Source: Candidatus Pantoea deserta
GTDB taxonomy: Bacteria; Pseudomonadota; Gammaproteobacteria; Enterobacterales; Enterobacteriaceae
Direction: 5' to 3'
DNA length: 64,000 nucleotides
Assembly (NCBI RefSeq): GCF_003813865.1
Contig: NZ_RMVG01000013.1
Location: 1-64,000 of the forward strand
Shown piece by piece: positions 1-9,850 of this stretch; within the stretch, counting starts at the first letter, position 1; every line of letters begins with the position of its first letter. The notes beneath the pieces were generated by a model. It made no database searches. It was not told the DNA's origin and worked only from the letters and a program-made list of their open reading frames with translations. Position numbers and translations under genes: made by a program.

Positions 1-96
1 TTCTGTAAATCATCTTAATTTCGCAGCCAGAATCTTCTTAGCGACACGATTGTCAATTAAAAGAAATAAAAACAAAAAAAATGCGCAACACACTCT

Positions 97-110
97 TTGA
101 TCTGGATCAA
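97..110. promoter_or_regulatory. Perfect FNR box
   Basis: TTGATCTGGATCAA matches the FNR consensus TTGAT-N4-ATCAA at every fixed position. It lies about 180 bp before the transporter start. A class II arrangement, with the box centred near -41, would put transcription start near 145, with AT-rich candidate -10 sequence around 133-140. The inference is oxygen-responsive activation of the transporter and the fumarase behind it. The box is visible; its activity is not shown. The rest of 1-284 holds no convincing gene. Confidence 0.8.
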
Positions 111-284
111 AATTTACTATTATGACAGGCGCATCATATAGCGAAATTGCAAAAGTTTATTTAATAAGGTCACGACGATGAGACATTATTCAATAAGGTT
201 TTGCTGAGCGTTCTCCGGCGCGCGAATAATCAACCGCGCCTCAACAAAGCCTGAATAGTTTCCTTTTAACTTGCAGACCACACT

Positions 285-1799
285 ATGAACATGAAAACGA
301 CGCTGAAAGACGCTGCGCAAACCGCGCCCGTCCCGCCGCCGGGACAACATAAACGCTGGCTGATGCTGGCTCTTCCCATTCTCGTTACCGTGCTGTTGCT
401 GCTGGTGCCGACGCCTGCGGGGCTGGAGCCTTACGCCTGGCACTTCTTCGCCATTTTCGTCGGCGTCATTGTCGGTCTTATCTTTGAGCCGCTGCCGGGC
501 GCAGTGATCGGCCTTACCGGCGTGGTGGTCATCGCGCTGTTCAGCCAGTTCGTGCTGTTCAGCCCCGCTGAGCTGGCTAAGCCGGGCTTTAAGGTCGCCT
601 CCGAAGCCTTTAAATGGGGCGTGAGCGGCTTCGGCAACTCCACCGTCTGGCTGATTTTCGGCGCCTTTATGTTCGCCGCAGGCTACGATAAAACCCAGTT
701 TGGCCGCCGTCTGGCGCTGATCCTGGTGAAATATCTGGGCCGCCGCAGCCTGACGCTCGGCTACGCCATTACCTTCGCCGATCTGCTGCTGGCGCCCTTT
801 ACCCCGTCCAACACCGCGCGCAGCGGCGGCACTATCTACCCGATTATCGCCAACCTGCCGCCGCTGTACGGTTCTAAACCTAATGACCCCAGCGCGCGCC
901 GTATCGGCTCCTACCTGATGTGGGTCGCGATCACCGCCGCCTGTATCACCAGCTCAATGTTCCTGTCGGCGCTGGCCCCGAACCTGCTGGCGCTGGCGCT
1001 GGTAAAAAATATTATCGGCTTCGATATTTCCTGGGGGATGTGGTTTATCGCCTTTCTGCCGCTCGGCGTGCTGTTGATTTTAACCATGCCGCTGCTGGCT
1101 TACTGGCTCTATCCGCCTGAAGTGAAGGTGAACGATGAAGTGCCGCGCTGGGCCACGGCCGAACTGCAAAAGTTAGGCAAGCTGTCGCGCAATGAAATCC
1201 TGCTGCTGATTTTTGTGGTCTGTGCCCTGCTGATGTGGATTTTCGCCACCTCATGGATTGAACCGGCGATGGCCGCCCTGCTGGTTATCGTGCTGATGCT
1301 CTGGACCGGCGTGCTGAACTGGAATGACATTACCAGCAATAAAGCCGCGTGGAATACCTTTGCCTGGTTCGCCACCCTGGTGGCGCTGGCGGACGGGCTG
1401 GCGCGCGTGGGCTTTATCGCCTGGCTGGGTAAAGAAGGCGGAATGCTGTTGCAGGGTTACGATCCGCAAATTTCCGCCGTGGTGCTGCTGATCGCGTTCT
1501 ATCTGCTGCACTATCTGTTTGCCAGCACCACGGCGCACACCACCGCCCTGCTGCCCGCGATGCTGACTATCGCCGCCGCTATCCCAGGCATCAACATGCC
1601 CGTGTTCTGTCTGATGCTCTGTACGTCGCTCGGCGTGATGGGGATCATTACCCCTTACGGCACTGGCCCTAGTCCGATTTACTATGGCAGCGGCTATCTG
1701 CCCACTAAAGACTACTGGCGTCTTGGCACCATCTTCGGCATGTTGTTCCTGGCGCTGCTGATGCTGGTCGCCTATCCATGGATGGAAATGCTCTATTAA
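285..1799 (+). CDS. DASS-family anion transporter (CitT/TtdT-like)
   Basis: This is a 504-residue polytopic inner-membrane protein of the divalent anion:Na+ symporter family, close to the E. coli CitT and TtdT citrate/tartrate:succinate antiporters over its whole length. The two family signatures are visible: PSNTARSGG near residue 174 and STTAHTTALLP near 412. These Ser-Asn-Thr-type loops bind carboxylate and cation. The C-terminal stretch GPSPIYYGSGYLP is typical of the CitT subgroup. A polar N-terminal extension of about 22 residues precedes the first membrane helix. No strong ribosome site is seen, and a second ATG lies two codons on. A class I fumarase follows 155 bp downstream and a perfect FNR box precedes the gene, so import of malate, tartrate or citrate in exchange for succinate under low oxygen is likely. 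The exact substrate is not certain. Confidence 0.88.
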   Translation: MNMKTTLKDAAQTAPVPPPGQHKRWLMLALPILVTVLLLLVPTPAGLEPYAWHFFAIFVGVIVGLIFEPLPGAVIGLTGVVVIALFSQFVLFSPAELAKPGFKVASEAFKWGVSGFGNSTVWLIFGAFMFAAGYDKTQFGRRLALILVKYLGRRSLTLGYAITFADLLLAPFTPSNTARSGGTIYPIIANLPPLYGSKPNDPSARRIGSYLMWVAITAACITSSMFLSALAPNLLALALVKNIIGFDISWGMWFIAFLPLGVLLILTMPLLAYWLYPPEVKVNDEVPRWATAELQKLGKLSRNEILLLIFVVCALLMWIFATSWIEPAMAALLVIVLMLWTGVLNWNDITSNKAAWNTFAWFATLVALADGLARVGFIAWLGKEGGMLLQGYDPQISAVVLLIAFYLLHYLFASTTAHTTALLPAMLTIAAAIPGINMPVFCLMLCTSLGVMGIITPYGTGPSPIYYGSGYLPTKDYWRLGTIFGMLFLALLMLVAYPWMEMLY

Positions 1800-1954
1800 A
1801 TCAGGCGACGAACCAGGTTAATAAAGTGTAAAATCTTTTCCCTTCTGCTTACGTCGGCCGCGTTCCGCGCGGCTGACGAAATAAAAACCAACAATATTTG
1901 CCGCTGTTAATCGCGCGTCAGGCGCGCCAGCGACGCAGTATTAAGTGAGCCGAG

Positions 1955-3601
1955 ATGTCAAACAAACCTTTCTACTATCAAGATCCGTTTCCGCTGTCCC
2001 ACGATGATACCCAATACTATCTGCTGACCCGCGAGCACGTCTCCGTCGCCAGCTTCGAAGGTCAGGACGTCCTCAAGGTCGAGCCGCAAGCGCTGACGCT
2101 GATGGCGCAGCAGGCATTTCACGACGCCTCCTTTATGCTGCGCCCGGCGCACCAGCAGCAGGTCGCCTCTATCCTCGCGGACGATGAGGCCAGCGAAAAC
2201 GATAAATATGTTGCGCTTCAGTTCCTGCGTAACTCGGAAATCGCCGCCAAAGGCGTGCTGCCCACCTGTCAGGACACCGGCACGGCGATTATTATGGGCA
2301 AAAAAGGGCAGCGCGTCTGGACCGGCGGCGGTGACGAAGCCGCGCTGTCGAAAGGCGTCTACAACACCTTTATCGAAGACAATCTGCGCTACTCGCAGAA
2401 CGCCGCGCTGGATATGTATCGCGAAGTGAACACCGGCACCAACCTTCCCGCGCAGATCGATCTCTACAGCACCGACGGCGATGAATATAAGTTTCTCTGC
2501 ATTGCTAAAGGCGGCGGCTCCGCGAACAAAACCTATCTCTATCAGGAGACCAAAGCGCTGCTTGCGCCCGGCAAGCTGAAAAACTACCTGGTGGATAAGA
2601 TGATGTCGCTGGGTACGGCGGCCTGTCCGCCCTACCACATCGCCTTTGTCATCGGCGGCACCTCGGCAGAGAGCACGCTGAAAACCGTGAAGCTGGCCTC
2701 AACGCACTACTATGACGCTTTGCCAACCGAAGGCAACGAGCATGGTCAGGCCTTCCGCGACGTGGCGCTGGAGCAGGAGCTGCTGGAAGCGGCGCAGCAG
2801 CTCGGCCTGGGCGCGCAGTTTGGCGGCAAATATTTCGCGCACGATATTCGCGTCGTGCGTCTGCCGCGTCACGGCGCATCCTGTCCGGTGGGCATGGGCG
2901 TCTCCTGCTCTGCCGACCGCAATATCAAAGCGAAAATCAACCGCGACGGTATCTGGATTGAGAAGCTGGAAGATAACCCGGCGCAGTATATTCCCGAAAC
3001 GCTGCGTCAGCAGGGCGAAGGCGACGTGGTCAGCGTCGATCTGAACCGTCCGATGAGCGACATCCTGGCGCAGCTCTCCGCTTATCCGGTCTCGACGCGC
3101 CTGTCGCTGAGCGGCACCATTATCGTGGCGCGCGACATCGCCCACGCGAAGCTGAAAGAGCGTATCGACAATGGCGAAGGGCTGCCGCAGTACGTGAAAG
3201 ATCACCCGATCTACTATGCCGGTCCAGCGAAAACGCCGGCGGGCTATGCTTCTGGTTCGCTGGGTCCGACTACGGCGGGCCGCATGGATTCCTATGTCGA
3301 TCTGTTGCAGTCGCACGGCGGCAGCATGATTATGCTGGCGAAAGGCAACCGCAGCCAGCAGGTAACGGATGCCTGTCATAAACACGGCGGTTTCTACCTC
3401 GGCAGCATTGGTGGTCCGGCGGCCGTACTGGCGCAGCAGAGCATTAAAAAGCTGGAGTGCGTGGAATATGCTGAGCTGGGTATGGAAGCGATCTGGAAGA
3501 TTGAAGTGGAGAATTTCCCGGCGTTTATCCTGGTGGATGACAAGGGCAACGACTTCTTTAAGCAGATCCAGGACAGCACCTGCGCACGCTGCGTGAAATA
3601 G
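1955..3601 (+). CDS. fumA: Class I fumarate hydratase (FumA/FumB type)
   Basis: This enzyme interconverts fumarate and malate using an oxygen-sensitive 4Fe-4S cluster. It has 548 residues, the same as E. coli FumA and FumB, and the three cluster cysteines fall at the family positions C105 (PTCQDTGT), C224 (TAACPPYH) and C318 (GVSCSADR). The C-terminal fumarase beta domain is intact. The gene lies behind the dicarboxylate transporter and an FNR box, so its physiological role may be closer to anaerobic FumB than to aerobic FumA; sequence alone cannot separate the two. A 10-bp GC-rich hairpin with one G-T pair (1853-1877) and no T-run sits between the genes and could attenuate transcription or protect an RNA end. 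Confidence 0.95.
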   Translation: MSNKPFYYQDPFPLSHDDTQYYLLTREHVSVASFEGQDVLKVEPQALTLMAQQAFHDASFMLRPAHQQQVASILADDEASENDKYVALQFLRNSEIAAKGVLPTCQDTGTAIIMGKKGQRVWTGGGDEAALSKGVYNTFIEDNLRYSQNAALDMYREVNTGTNLPAQIDLYSTDGDEYKFLCIAKGGGSANKTYLYQETKALLAPGKLKNYLVDKMMSLGTAACPPYHIAFVIGGTSAESTLKTVKLASTHYYDALPTEGNEHGQAFRDVALEQELLEAAQQLGLGAQFGGKYFAHDIRVVRLPRHGASCPVGMGVSCSADRNIKAKINRDGIWIEKLEDNPAQYIPETLRQQGEGDVVSVDLNRPMSDILAQLSAYPVSTRLSLSGTIIVARDIAHAKLKERIDNGEGLPQYVKDHPIYYAGPAKTPAGYASGSLGPTTAGRMDSYVDLLQSHGGSMIMLAKGNRSQQVTDACHKHGGFYLGSIGGPAAVLAQQSIKKLECVEYAELGMEAIWKIEVENFPAFILVDDKGNDFFKQIQDSTCARCVK

Positions 3602-3676
3602 CACCTCAGGCGCGCCCTGTCGATAAGGCGCCTGCGCGAATGGCTGAGTCCAGTCGCAAAGGCGCTTAACGCTTCT

Positions 3677-3714
3677 CGTCCTGCGACATCACTGTTGCGG
3701 GACGTTTTGCTTTT
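3677..3714 (+). terminator. Intrinsic terminator after fumarase
   Basis: A 12-bp stem with two G-T pairs and a TCAC loop is followed by TTTTGCTTTT. It ends the transporter-fumarase unit. Confidence 0.75.
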
Positions 3715-3783
3715 CAGGCCCGGCTATTGGCGTTGTAAACGGACTCGCCGTCCTGAATGAGCCGAATGTGAAATTGCGGCGGG

Positions 3784-3963
3784 TTACCAGAAACGAGGCG
3801 TCTCTGGCGTAGGACACGCCTCTGCCGCGAGCAGCCGCTCGGTTTCATCGCTGTCCAGCCGGTAAGCCGTCTGACGGCCCGGCAGGTTAACGGCAATAAT
3901 GCTGTTCTCCAGCCCGTCCAGCACCTCATCATGTTCAGTCAGTACGTTATAGAACTCGTTCAT
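3784..3963 (-). CDS. Small hypothetical acidic protein
   Basis: This is a 59-residue protein of unknown function. The start is set at the ATG reading MNEFYNVL, because AAGGA lies six bases before it; an in-frame ATG two codons upstream would sit against the ribosome site. The protein is acidic and soluble-looking, with no signal peptide or membrane segment, and ends in PETPRFW. It lies alone between two convergent terminators. I do not recognise the family. The good ribosome site and natural composition favour a real gene. Confidence 0.5.
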   Translation of the reverse strand: MNEFYNVLTEHDEVLDGLENSIIAVNLPGRQTAYRLDSDETERLLAAEACPTPETPRFW

Positions 3964-4093
3964 CAACATTCCTTATTCAGTTCGGCCTCTGGCCCGTCAG
4001 GAACCACCGTCCTGACCATGCCACAGCAATCTTACGCTGTCATGACAGTAAACAATGGGTCGAAAAAACGCTAAATACGCCGGGATAAATATG

Positions 4094-4131
4094 AAACAAA
4101 AACGGCGTGTTGCCCAGCGCGCAACACGCCG
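4094..4131 (-). terminator. Intrinsic terminator after aldehyde dehydrogenase
   Basis: A perfect 11-bp stem (4103-4113 with 4121-4131) has a 7-nt loop. On the minus strand it is followed by TTTTTGTTT. It sits 12 bp past the stop of the aldehyde dehydrogenase. Confidence 0.9.
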
Positions 4132-4143
4132 ACCGCCGCAGAA

Positions 4144-5664
4144 TCAGAAGAAACCGAGCGGCTGCACGCTATAGCTCACCAGCAGGTTTTTGGTCTGCTG
4201 ATAGTGGTCCAGCATCATTTTATGCGTTTCACGCCCAATACCCGATTTCTTGTAGCCGCCAAAGGCGGCGTGCGCCGGATAGAGGTGATAACAGTTTGTC
4301 CAGACGCGCCCGGCCTTAATGGCGCGCCCTACCCGATAGGCGCGGTTAATGTCGCGCGTCCAGACGCCTGCGCCCAACCCATAAATAGAGTCATTGGCGA
4401 TGGCGATCGCTTCCGCTTCATCTTTAAAGGTGGTGATGCCGATAACCGGCCCAAAAATCTCCTCCTGGAAGACGCGCATGCTGTTATTGCCCTTCAGCAG
4501 GGTGGGCTGAATGTAGTAGCCGCTGGCGAGATGCCCCTCCAGTTTCTCTACGCCGCCCCCGGTCAGCACCTCTGCGCCCTCCTGCTGGGCAATCTCCAGA
4601 TAGGAGAGGATTTTGTCGAACTGCTGCTGCGACGCCTGCGCGCCCACCATCGTCTCGCTGTCCATGGGATCGCCGCGTTTGATGGTTTTAATGCGCTTCA
4701 TGACCGCCGCCATGAAAGGCTCAAAGATCGACTCCTGCACCAGCGCGCGCGACGGACAGGTGCAGACTTCGCCCTGATTCAGGAAGCCGAGCACCAGACC
4801 TTCGGCGGCCTTGTCGATAAAGCTCTCTTCCGCCTGCATGATGTCTTCAAAAAAGATATTCGGCGATTTGCCGCCCAGCTCGACGGTCGAGGGGATCAGG
4901 CTTTTCGCCGCCAGCTCCAGAATATGGCCTCCGGTCGCGGTCGAGCCGGTAAAGGCGACTTTGGCGATGCCCGAATGCGACGCCAGCGCTTCGCCCGCCT
5001 CTTTACCGTAGCCATGAACCACGTTCACCACGCCCGGCGGCAGCAGATCCTTAATCAGCTCGATAAACAGCGTAATACTCAGCGGCGTCTGCTCAGCCGG
5101 TTTCAGCACCACGCAGTTTCCTGCTCCCAGCGCCGGCGCCAGCTTCCAGGCCGCCATCAGCAGCGGGAAGTTCCACGGGATAATCTGTGCCACCACACCC
5201 AGCGGCTCATGAAAATGGTAGGCGGCGGTAAACTCATCAATCTCGGCAGCGGTGCCCTCCTGCGCGCGGACGCAGCCCGCAAAGTAGCGGAAGTGATCCA
5301 CCGCCAGCGGCATATCAGCGGCCAGGGTTTCCCGTACCGGCTTGCCGTTATCCCAGGTCTCATTCACCGCCAGATATTCGAGGTTTTGCTCCAGCCGATC
5401 AGCAATTTTCAGCAATACCAGCGCCCGCTGCTGCGGCGAGGTTTTGCCCCAGCTGTCGGCGGCAGCCTGCGCGGCCGCGACGGCGTTATCCACGTCCGCC
5501 TGGTCAGAGCGCGGAAACTCGCCGGCAACCGAGCCGTTAACCGGCGAGGTGTTAGTGAAGTAGTTCCCGTTCACCGGCGTAACAAACTCACCGTTGATAA
5601 AGTTGCCATAACGCTGTTGTAGCTGGATCAGAGAACCCTGTTCTCCGGGAGGGGCATAACGCAT
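4144..5664 (-). CDS. NAD(P)-dependent aldehyde dehydrogenase (AldB/ExaC-like)
   Basis: This cytoplasmic enzyme oxidises aldehydes, probably acetaldehyde, to acids. It has 506 residues, and long stretches match E. coli AldB (512 residues), including WDNGKP near 104, IIPWNFP near 161 and the C-terminal LLVSYS. The catalytic cysteine is C301 in NQGEVC and the general base is E262 in VELGGKSPN. The start follows AAGGAG at a normal distance. It is a single-gene unit with its own terminator. The neighbours give no pathway clue. ExaC-type enzymes act in ethanol oxidation and AldB in stationary-phase aldehyde detoxification, so the substrate is inferred only from family. Confidence 0.92.
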   Translation of the reverse strand: MRYAPPGEQGSLIQLQQRYGNFINGEFVTPVNGNYFTNTSPVNGSVAGEFPRSDQADVDNAVAAAQAAADSWGKTSPQQRALVLLKIADRLEQNLEYLAVNETWDNGKPVRETLAADMPLAVDHFRYFAGCVRAQEGTAAEIDEFTAAYHFHEPLGVVAQIIPWNFPLLMAAWKLAPALGAGNCVVLKPAEQTPLSITLFIELIKDLLPPGVVNVVHGYGKEAGEALASHSGIAKVAFTGSTATGGHILELAAKSLIPSTVELGGKSPNIFFEDIMQAEESFIDKAAEGLVLGFLNQGEVCTCPSRALVQESIFEPFMAAVMKRIKTIKRGDPMDSETMVGAQASQQQFDKILSYLEIAQQEGAEVLTGGGVEKLEGHLASGYYIQPTLLKGNNSMRVFQEEIFGPVIGITTFKDEAEAIAIANDSIYGLGAGVWTRDINRAYRVGRAIKAGRVWTNCYHLYPAHAAFGGYKKSGIGRETHKMMLDHYQQTKNLLVSYSVQPLGFF

Positions 5665-5884
5665 GGTGAATCTCCTTATGGGCCAGGAAATGAAACATCA
5701 TTGAAACTTGTCATTAACAATGAATGAACAAACCAAGCCTGTCAGATGTTGCTGTCGGAAACTGTGACCGCCGCAGAGGAAAAGCGCGCCGCGCGCGCCC
5801 ACAGATAATTCTGAGAATATGCCGGGAGGCGAAACCTCCCGCGAGAGAAGGGTCAATACAGAAGGTTATCAACAGGAGAGTGAC

Positions 5885-6448
5885 ATGCTGGCTTCGGCTT
5901 TTACCCTTATGCGCGCAAAAGCAGACTTTATTCACCAGTTTATTCGCCATCCGCGCAAGATGGGCAGTGTTACGCCCTCTTCGGCGACGCTGTGCCGCGC
6001 CATGAGCGACAGCGTTTGCTGGAACAGCGCTCTGCGCGTGGCCGAACTCGGCGCAGGAGACGGCGTGCTGACGCGTCATCTGCTGGAACGCATGCTGCCG
6101 CAGGCGCAGCTGGATGTGTTTGAGATCAACGCTCAGCTGGCCGATAAACTACGCGCGCGGGAGGATGCGCGCATGCAGGTGCTGACCTGTTCCGCTGAAT
6201 ACCTGAACGGCGAGTATGACGCGATTTTTTCTGGCTTGCCGCTGCTTTCGCTGCCGCCTGCGCTGCGCGACCGCATTCTGCGCGCGGTATTTAACGCCAT
6301 CGGCGAAGACGGCGTGTTTATCCAGTTTCAGTACACCTCGGCCACCCAGCCCGACCTGTCGCGCTACTTTATCTGGCAGCGGCAGCGGGTGCTGAAAAAT
6401 CTGCCGCCCGCCTGGGTCTATCGCTGCACGCGATCCTATGCGCCCTGA
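5885..6448 (+). CDS. SAM-dependent methyltransferase, PmtA-like
   Basis: This 187-residue protein has a class I methyltransferase fold: the SAM-binding glycine motif AELGAGDGVLT lies near residue 46, followed by the acidic residue in LDVFEIN. The N-terminal FIRHPRKMGSVTPSS is the lead-in seen in phospholipid N-methyltransferase-like proteins, so the substrate may be a membrane lipid head group. This is inference; small orphan proteins of this type are uncharacterised in enterobacteria. The start is the ATG at 5885 after AGGAGAG; an open frame continues 22 codons upstream without a ribosome site. Its 3' end overlaps the convergent amidotransferase gene by 13 bp. Confidence 0.75.
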   Translation: MLASAFTLMRAKADFIHQFIRHPRKMGSVTPSSATLCRAMSDSVCWNSALRVAELGAGDGVLTRHLLERMLPQAQLDVFEINAQLADKLRAREDARMQVLTCSAEYLNGEYDAIFSGLPLLSLPPALRDRILRAVFNAIGEDGVFIQFQYTSATQPDLSRYFIWQRQRVLKNLPPAWVYRCTRSYAP

Positions 6449-7161
6449 GCCTGCTTCGCCTGCGGGCGCGTCTGCTGCCAGAAGGCCACCAGCAGCTGTC
6501 GCGCCCAGTCGGTGCCCTCTACCTCCGCCACGCTGCTGTCGCGGCTCTCCGGCGGCAGGCAGGCCAGCATAATGCGACGTGAGAACTCTGGATGAAACTG
6601 CACCGACAGGGCATGCGGCGAGTAGCGCAGGATCTGGCAGCCATCTTTATCAGAGGTAGCCAGCACCTGCGCCTGCGGCGGCGGCGTAATCACGGACTGG
6701 CGGTGCGACAGCCAGGCGCTGAACCGCGCGGGCAACGTCGCCAGCAGCCCGTCGCGCTGCGCCTGCTCTTCGCACACCACCGGCAGCAGGCCGCGCTCCC
6801 AGCCGTTGGGATTATCTTCCACCTTTCCCCCCAGCGCGTAAGCCATTAGCTGATGACCGTAGCACACGCCCAGCAGCGGCAATCGGGCGTCGATGGCCGC
6901 GCGCACCCAGGCGGCGCTGCGCTCGCTCCACTCTGCATGATCGGTCACCATCGCCCAGGAGCCGCTGAGAATGGCGCCGCTGATCTGGTCAAACTGCGGC
7001 AGAGATTCGCCCAGGTGGGGCCGTACAATCACATATTCATCTGGTTGCAGGTCAAGCGCGTCGATAAACCAGCGCGGCTGCTCGCCAATGCGTTCAACAA
7101 CGGCAGCAGGCGGAACTTCTAACTGAATCAGAGCAAGAGGTAAGGCAGAAGTGAGAGTCAT
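6436..7161 (-). CDS. Class I glutamine amidotransferase domain protein
   Basis: This is a stand-alone glutaminase domain of 241 residues. The triad is present: nucleophile C100 in GVCYGHQ, with H190 and E192 in VQFHPE. It resembles GuaA-type amidotransferases annotated as GMP synthase-like but has no ATP-pyrophosphatase or synthase domain, so it is not GuaA. Related stand-alone proteins act as gamma-glutamyl hydrolases in polyamine or glutamyl-amine catabolism, or remain uncharacterised. The oxyanion region reads ILSGSWAMV instead of the common SGGP. It is encoded alone and converges with the methyltransferase gene. Confidence 0.85.
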   Translation of the reverse strand: MTLTSALPLALIQLEVPPAAVVERIGEQPRWFIDALDLQPDEYVIVRPHLGESLPQFDQISGAILSGSWAMVTDHAEWSERSAAWVRAAIDARLPLLGVCYGHQLMAYALGGKVEDNPNGWERGLLPVVCEEQAQRDGLLATLPARFSAWLSHRQSVITPPPQAQVLATSDKDGCQILRYSPHALSVQFHPEFSRRIMLACLPPESRDSSVAEVEGTDWARQLLVAFWQQTRPQAKQAQGA

Positions 7162-7343
7162 ACCGAATCGAATCCTTGGCAGATGAACGTTTCGGTGAAC
7201 CAGTCTGACAGCAAAGCGGCAGCTTGTCTTATGATTTTCCCGCCGCGGTCATAACAGAAAAATATTTATCGCCGCCTGTCGGCAGCGCCCTGCTTCATGC
7301 CATCATTAGGGCGTGGCGAAAAATAAAAGCGAAGGATGTGACT

Positions 7344-8228
7344 GTGGCGTTGCGGCATTTTTTTCTGGTGTTAATGGTGGTGTCCATCTGGGCATTTAAT
7401 AACGTCGCGGTGAAGTGGGGATTACTGGAGCTGCCGCCGCTGTTTCTGACCTGGATGCGCTTTGTGGTTGTCGCCATCGTGCTGATCCCCTTTTGTCGTA
7501 TCACGCGTCAGCAGCTCCCCTGGCTTATCGCGCTGGCGTTTACCTTTGGTTTTATGCACTTTTCGCTGCTGTTTGTCGGGATGCGCTACACCGACGCCGG
7601 AACCGGCGCGATTGTGGTACAGCTGGGCACGCCCATTGCCATGCTGCTGGCGATGGCGGTGCTGAAAGAGCGGTTAAAGGCAATCCAGCTGGTCGGCATC
7701 GCCATTTCGCTGTGCGGCGTGGCGGTGCTGTCAGGCAGCCCGACCATTCCGTCCTGGTGGGTGCTGCTGATTTTACTCTGTAGCGCCACCGGCTGGGCGG
7801 TGAGTAATCTGATCGTGAAGAAATCGCCGCCGATTAATCCGCTGGCGATGACCGGCTGGATCGCTTTTCTGGCGGTGCCGATCGTCGGTCTCTCTACCTT
7901 TGTGATGGAGTCACATCAGTTTTACGCCCTGAGCCAGGCGGGATGGCGCGGCTGGTTTGGCATTCTTTACAGCGCGCTCGCCTCCTCTATTGTCGCCTAT
8001 ACCCTCTGGTACGGGCTGCTGAAGAAGTACAACGTTAATCTGATTATGCCCTACTCGCTGCTGACGCCGGTTCTGTCGGTGCTGATGGGAATTGTAGTGC
8101 TCGGCGACAGTCTCAACAGTTTTAAAATTATCGGAGCCTCGCTGGTGGTGTGCGGCACGGCGATCGCGGTGATCAATCTGCGCAGCCTGCGCATGCACGC
8201 CCGCTTTCCGCGTCTGCGCCGCCGCTGA
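7344..8228 (+). CDS. EamA-family inner-membrane exporter (DMT superfamily)
   Basis: This is a 294-residue protein with ten predicted membrane helices in two EamA repeats. It resembles E. coli EamA, the O-acetylserine/cysteine exporter, in segments such as SIWAFNNVAVKWGL and the first-repeat end VLKERL. I place the start at GTG 7344, which follows GAAGGA by seven bases and puts the first helix at the N-terminus as in the family. An open frame reaches back to a TTG at 7224 but lacks a ribosome site. A basic tail (RFPRLRRR) ends the protein. The substrate is not determinable; amino-acid or metabolite efflux is the family role. Confidence 0.82.
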   Translation: MALRHFFLVLMVVSIWAFNNVAVKWGLLELPPLFLTWMRFVVVAIVLIPFCRITRQQLPWLIALAFTFGFMHFSLLFVGMRYTDAGTGAIVVQLGTPIAMLLAMAVLKERLKAIQLVGIAISLCGVAVLSGSPTIPSWWVLLILLCSATGWAVSNLIVKKSPPINPLAMTGWIAFLAVPIVGLSTFVMESHQFYALSQAGWRGWFGILYSALASSIVAYTLWYGLLKKYNVNLIMPYSLLTPVLSVLMGIVVLGDSLNSFKIIGASLVVCGTAIAVINLRSLRMHARFPRLRRR

Positions 8229-8274
8229 AAAAGCGGTGCTATGCTTCAGAGACATTCTTTTCTGGAGAGCCATT

Positions 8275-9639
8275 ATGGATTATCAGCGCGCCGCGTCGCT
8301 GTGGCAGCAGCTGTGGCAAGGATTGCGTGGCCCTGGCGACGCAACCGCCCCACCCACCTTTCTCGATCGGGCCGCCTTTGTCTCCGCCTTTGCCGTCAGC
8401 GAGCTGGCGGCCGCCAGCACCGCCCTGGCGACGCGCGCCGCGGCGGATTTTATCGGTTCCGACCAGCCCGTCAGCGTTAACGTACGCCTGGCTTCGCGCT
8501 GGTTTCAGTCGAGCTTTATGCCGCATAACCGCCCTGCGCCGGCGCTCTGGGACGCTTTTGCCGGTGATTACCGCAGCGCAGACGGCTGGATCCGGCTCCA
8601 CACTAATGCGCCTCACCATCGGGCCGCGATGACGCGCGTGCTGGGTCAGCCGCGTGACCGCGACGCGCTGGCGCAGCAGGTTGCGCGCTGGCAGGCTGAG
8701 GCGCTGGAGCAGGCGGTGATCGACGCTGGCGGCTGTGCCGCGCGCATGCGCAGCGAGTCAGAGTGGCGCGCGCATCCTCAGGGCCAGGCCGTAAGCAACG
8801 AGCCGCTGATTAGCTGGCAGCCAACTCTGAACGGCGACACGGTAAGCTGGCCAGTGCCCACGGCCCGACCGCTGCTCGGCGTGCGCGTGCTGGATCTGAC
8901 GCGGGTCATTGCCGGACCCGTCGCCACCCGTTTTCTCGCCAGCCTGGGGGCGCAGGTGCTGCGCATCGATCCGCCCGACTGGGATGAGCCGTCGCTGAAT
9001 GAAGAGATGAACTGCGGCAAACGACGCGCCGTGGTGGATGTTAAAACGGCGGCAGGCCGCGACCGGCTGCGCCAGCTGCTGCAACAGGCTGATGTGCTGG
9101 TGCATGGCTATCGCGCCGACGCGCTGGAACGGCTGGGGTTTGACGCCGAATCTCGTGCGCGCCTGTCGCCCGGCCTGGTCGATATCGGCCTGAACGCCTG
9201 GGGCTGGCAGGGTCCCTGGCGCAACCGGCGCGGCTTCGACAGTCTGGTACAGATGGCGTGCGGCATTGCGCACAGCGGCATGACCTGGTCTGGTCGGGAT
9301 ACGCCGACACCGCTGCCGGTGCAGGCGCTGGATCACGCCACCGGCTATCTGATGGCCGCCGCCGCGCTGGAGGGGCTGCGCCAGCGGCGCGCAACGGGCT
9401 ACGGCGTACAGGCGCGGCTGTCGCTGGCGCGCACGGCGCTGTTGTTGCAGCAGCATCCTGTCAGCGACGCGCCGTTGTCAGCCGGTATCAGCGCGCACAG
9501 GCAGGATACGCTGTCGACGACGGAGCTTACCCCCTGGGGCATTGGCGAACGACTGCGCGCCGCCGCCCGCCTGCCGGGCACGCCGCAGCTGTGCGCCACG
9601 CCGGGTTGCCAGCCAGGCACGCATCCGGCGCGCTGGTAG
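8275..9639 (+). CDS. Class III CoA-transferase (CaiB/BaiF family)
   Basis: This 454-residue protein belongs to the formyl-CoA/carnitine CoA-transferase family, which moves CoA between carboxylic acids. The signature GVRVLDLTRVIAGP starts near residue 203, and RRGFDSLVQMACG supplies the family aspartate expected to carry the acyl anhydride intermediate. The first 200 residues are a divergent region, giving a two-part architecture often seen in orphan enterobacterial members. The start is the ATG after GGAGAG; an upstream in-frame ATG lacks a ribosome site. No acyl-CoA dehydrogenase, ligase or transporter partner lies beside it, so the acid substrate is unknown. A tandem repeat array begins 33 bp after its stop. 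Confidence 0.8.
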   Translation: MDYQRAASLWQQLWQGLRGPGDATAPPTFLDRAAFVSAFAVSELAAASTALATRAAADFIGSDQPVSVNVRLASRWFQSSFMPHNRPAPALWDAFAGDYRSADGWIRLHTNAPHHRAAMTRVLGQPRDRDALAQQVARWQAEALEQAVIDAGGCAARMRSESEWRAHPQGQAVSNEPLISWQPTLNGDTVSWPVPTARPLLGVRVLDLTRVIAGPVATRFLASLGAQVLRIDPPDWDEPSLNEEMNCGKRRAVVDVKTAAGRDRLRQLLQQADVLVHGYRADALERLGFDAESRARLSPGLVDIGLNAWGWQGPWRNRRGFDSLVQMACGIAHSGMTWSGRDTPTPLPVQALDHATGYLMAAAALEGLRQRRATGYGVQARLSLARTALLLQQHPVSDAPLSAGISAHRQDTLSTTELTPWGIGERLRAAARLPGTPQLCATPGCQPGTHPARW

Positions 9640-9672
9640 AAAAAGATGCAGCCAGCATGCCCGGCCCGGCTG

Positions 9673-9850
9673 AAAGCCGTAGGCTTAGTTAAAGCGGTAA
9701 GCTTAGTTAAAGCCGTAGGCTTAGTTAAAGCGGTAGGCTTAGTTAAAGCCGTAGGCTTAGTTAAAACCGTAGGCTTAACTAAAGCGCCAGGCTTAGCCAA
9801 AGCGCCAGCTTAGCCAAAGCGCCAGCCTGGCTAGTGCGCCAGGCTTAGCC
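9673..9850. repeat. 18-bp tandem repeat array (about 10 units)
   Basis: Degenerate copies of AAAGCCGTAGGCTTAGTT run head to tail from the end of the CoA-transferase gene into the stop codon of ycdY. Units 1-5 alternate between GCCGTAGGC and GCGGTAGGC-type cores, giving a 36-bp higher-order period. The last four units drift to AAAGCGCCAGGCTTAGCC, and two of them are 17 bp. In the GCC units AAGCC-GTA-GGCTT forms a small hairpin. Read on the minus strand, the 18-bp period keeps an open frame, but I see no gene there. This looks like an intergenic minisatellite. Confidence 0.9.

Noticed and set aside
9399-9800. Minus-strand reading frame with six-residue repeats (TKPTAL) over the tandem array
   Set aside because: The repeats follow from an 18-bp DNA period that keeps the frame open; the rest overlaps the CoA-transferase gene and has no family, and no ribosome site is seen.
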